A DNA stretch of 64,000 bases from Hyphomicrobium_A sp964405975 (lineage in GTDB: Bacteria > Pseudomonadota > Alphaproteobacteria > Rhizobiales > Hyphomicrobiaceae), in the NCBI GenBank assembly GCA_964405975.1, contig CAYOPW010000002.1, positions 1-64,000 on the forward strand, given 5' to 3'. The notes below the pieces were generated by a model that did not search any database, was not told where the DNA came from, and worked only from the letters and a program-made list of their open reading frames with translations. Position numbers and translations under genes: made by a program. Positions 63,459 through 64,000 of the stretch are shown here, piece by piece (position 1 is the stretch's first letter; each line of letters starts with the position of its first letter).

Positions 63459-64000
63459 GGCTCAGCTCGCGCGATGGATTTACCGTCCTGCGGTTTGGCA
63501 TCAGGAGGGCGCAGATAGAGGGGGACAAGCGCCCCTTCGATGACCGGAAGCGCAATAGCCATACGTGCTAATGCGGTTGCCTCTGGCAGCAGCTCGGCAA
63601 AGTGAGAAACAGCTTGTCTTCCCCGCTGCGCTGCTACGGCTGCAACCATTTCCGCTCCAGATCCGGCAATAAGCAATGGTCCGTCGCCGCCGAGTCTGGA
63701 GGCCTCATCGATGGAAAGCAACATGGGCGGCGACTTTGGGTCTAGCCCGCCCATCCCGAAAAGCTGCACATAAGCCTGATTGCGGCGCGCATCGACAGCA
63801 ATAGCGAGATCGCTCTCCAGCCTGCTACGTCTTAGTTCGCCGGCGGCAACCTCGGCCATTACCGCAAGACTCGTCGTGCTGACAATCTCAATTTGTGTCG
63901 CCAGCGCCAGACCACGGGCCGCAGCAGCGCCGATTCGCGTCCCTGTGAACGTACCTGGCCCGAAGGTGACGGCAATACGATCAATATCAGCAAAAGCGAC
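63455..64000 (-). CDS. tsaB: tRNA threonylcarbamoyladenosine biosynthesis protein TsaB (5' end beyond window)
   Basis: 182 codons are in the window; the N-terminus is cut by the right edge. TsaB is the dimerisation partner of TsaD in t6A37 synthesis and itself is an inactive ASKHA-fold protein. Visible: VTFGPGTFTGTRIG, the conserved DARRNQAYVQLF and the C-terminal VPLYLRPPDAK. It is followed by rimI with a four-base overlap. Confidence 0.93.
   Translation of the reverse strand, partial: VAFADIDRIAVTFGPGTFTGTRIGAAAARGLALATQIEIVSTTSLAVMAEVAAGELRRSRLESDLAIAVDARRNQAYVQLFGMGGLDPKSPPMLLSIDEASRLGGDGPLLIAGSGAEMVAAVAAQRGRQAVSHFAELLPEATALARMAIALPVIEGALVPLYLRPPDAKPQDGKSIARAEP

Noticed and set aside
1..64000. 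CRISPR arrays, insertion sequences, prophage or integrated island
   Set aside because: No direct repeat arrays, transposase, integrase or attachment-site duplications were seen; gene order is that of core Hyphomicrobiales DNA except around 34.5-42.5 kb.

Overview
The window comes from an alphaproteobacterium, most likely of the order Hyphomicrobiales (Rhizobiales), in a Hyphomicrobium-like lineage. The evidence is: the gene order ubiG | lysC-ptsP-prfA-prmC-DUF4167-clpB; irr divergent from fabA-fabB-fabI; tsaB-rimI-mur-plsC-miaB-phoH-ybeY-corC-lnt-XRE-metK-trmB feeding into rimP-nusA-ylxR-infB-rbfA-truB-rpsO-pnp; a tRNA-His with no encoded G-1; a phasin; and a DUF4167 protein. The sequence is draft quality: a run of exactly 100 N lies at 37238-37337. 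Both ends cut through genes (clpB 3' end on the left, tsaB 5' end on the right).

Layout. 1-11037 is a minus-strand housekeeping block (clpB, DUF4167, prmC/prfA, a RodZ-like HTH membrane protein, ptsP, lysC) with a plus-strand MOSC gene inserted. 11038-13905 holds ubiG, tRNA-His, a phasin and a soluble histidine kinase. 13941-17479 is an iron-uptake locus: an Irr-box-like palindrome, a leader hairpin, an FbpA-type binding protein, an unrecognised protein with ten cysteines, and a two-domain FbpB permease, with no ATPase gene beside them. 17969-23615 has an AsmA-like protein, glpD and a two-subunit sodium:solute symporter. 24226-29161 has coaBC-dut, cysK, moeB and a D-2-hydroxyacid dehydrogenase. 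29399-34508 has an SH3-domain exported protein, irr, fabA-fabB-fabI and murI. 34575-42519 is the most accessory part: a heavy-metal P-type ATPase, the assembly gap, a VIT1/CCC1 transporter, an octaheme cytochrome c with HEAT/TPR repeats, a 50-residue exported peptide, an AT-rich patch and a frameshifted marC remnant. 42544-64000 is a long minus-strand core block for translation, RNA processing and envelope biogenesis.

How it fits together. Two Fur-family regulators are present. Irr (29992-30435) is the expected reader of the palindrome at 13941-13955 in front of the iron transporter, and the second (62416-62862) resembles alphaproteobacterial Fur/Mur. With the VIT1 transporter and the metal ATPase this gives the window a metal-homeostasis theme. 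The right-hand block encodes, in order, t6A synthesis and S18 acetylation, phospholipid acylation, ms2i6A modification, 16S maturation (YbeY, RimP, RbfA), lipoprotein acylation, SAM synthesis, m7G46 methylation, transcription elongation (NusA), initiation (IF2), pseudouridine-55, S15 and PNPase. The best candidates for something little described are the Cys-rich protein inside the iron operon and the octaheme HEAT/TPR cytochrome. No CRISPR array, insertion sequence, phage or rRNA operon was seen.
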